A stretch of 64,000 bases of DNA, from NCBI RefSeq assembly GCF_004310285.1, contig NZ_SISF01000029.1, forward strand, positions 39,412 through 103,411, given 5' to 3'. How positions within the stretch are numbered: the first letter of the stretch is position 1; each line of letters begins with the position of its first letter. The translations under genes and the position numbers were made by a program. Shown piece by piece: positions 63,992 to 64,000 of this stretch. The notes beneath the pieces were generated by a model. That model searched no databases. It saw nothing but the letters and a program-made list of their open reading frames with translations, and was not told the origin of the DNA. The stretch is from Agrobacterium cavarae. GTDB lineage: Bacteria; Pseudomonadota; Alphaproteobacteria; Rhizobiales; Rhizobiaceae.

Positions 63992-64000
63992 CGCTCTTTT

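Noticed and set aside
1..64000. CRISPR arrays, insertion sequences, prophage or integrase genes
   Set aside because: No regularly spaced direct repeats, transposase motifs or phage genes were seen in any part of the window.

Overview
This 64 kb window is alphaproteobacterial chromosome or chromid DNA, most like the Rhizobiaceae (Agrobacterium/Rhizobium group). The evidence is family content rather than a marker gene. There is an Atu4866-family protein, a FabMG-type enoyl reductase homologue, a rhizobial J-domain protein, a choline-O-sulfate locus with a ChoX-type binding protein, and an intergenic element with two palindromes that resembles rhizobial RIME repeats. Many LysR regulators are transcribed away from small catabolic operons. 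I see no rRNA, tRNA, phage, insertion sequence or CRISPR array, so this looks like ordinary accessory-type chromosome rather than an island.

Layout. (1) 0.5-5.4 kb: polar amino-acid ABC importer plus an agmatinase-family enzyme, with a divergent LysR gene. (2) 5.6-18 kb: mixed housekeeping and hypothetical genes, namely a J protein, a DEDDh exonuclease, a FabMG-like enzyme, an SbmA/YddA-like ABC protein, DUF1810, DUF4112, an SDR/Atu4866 pair with a divergent LysR gene, a Nudix enzyme, a frameshifted MFS gene and a secreted Gly/Thr/Ser-rich protein. (3) 18.4-24.2 kb: signalling block with DUF4174, an RsbQ-like alpha/beta hydrolase followed by a PAS histidine kinase, and a DctB/DctD-like two-component pair. 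(4) 24.4-30.2 kb: Fe3+-siderophore importer (two permeases, ATPase, binding protein) and a convergent ABC exporter. (5) 30.8-33.4 kb: LysR, SDR and alpha/beta hydrolase. (6) 33.5-47.9 kb: branched-chain amino-acid degradation, with the whole branched-chain 2-oxoacid dehydrogenase complex, an Lrp regulator, an AraC regulator and a seven-gene acyl-CoA/3-hydroxyisobutyrate operon. (7) 47.9-51.4 kb: choline sulfatase, choline binding protein and LysR regulator. (8) 51.4-54.2 kb: EmrAB-type efflux pair. (9) 54.4-61.0 kb: seven-gene MoxR-DUF58-SpoIIM-RDD operon with overlapping or abutting junctions. (10) 61.8-63.9 kb: large-subunit catalase with its terminator.

The most interesting region is 19.0-21.0 kb. 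The hydrolase is a clear member of the RsbQ family (the KAI2/D14-like fold) and sits directly upstream of a PAS-histidine kinase. In Bacillus subtilis RsbQ works with a PAS-domain phosphatase; here the partner would be a kinase. The kinase frame has no ATG before the middle of its PAS domain. The last codons of the hydrolase, next to its stop, contain the run AAAGGGTTTT, which includes a canonical -1 slippery heptamer. A -1 slip there would lead exactly into the kinase frame and restore the PAS N-terminus. This may be a frameshift-linked receptor-kinase pair.

Other points of note are a DctD-like regulator whose AAA+ domain has lost the GAFTGA loop and the Walker B glutamate, two RpoE2-like promoters (before the catalase and the Gly-rich secreted protein), and a CTG start inside a CTGA overlap in the MoxR operon. 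Functions are assigned by motif and remembered family resemblance; no database search was run.
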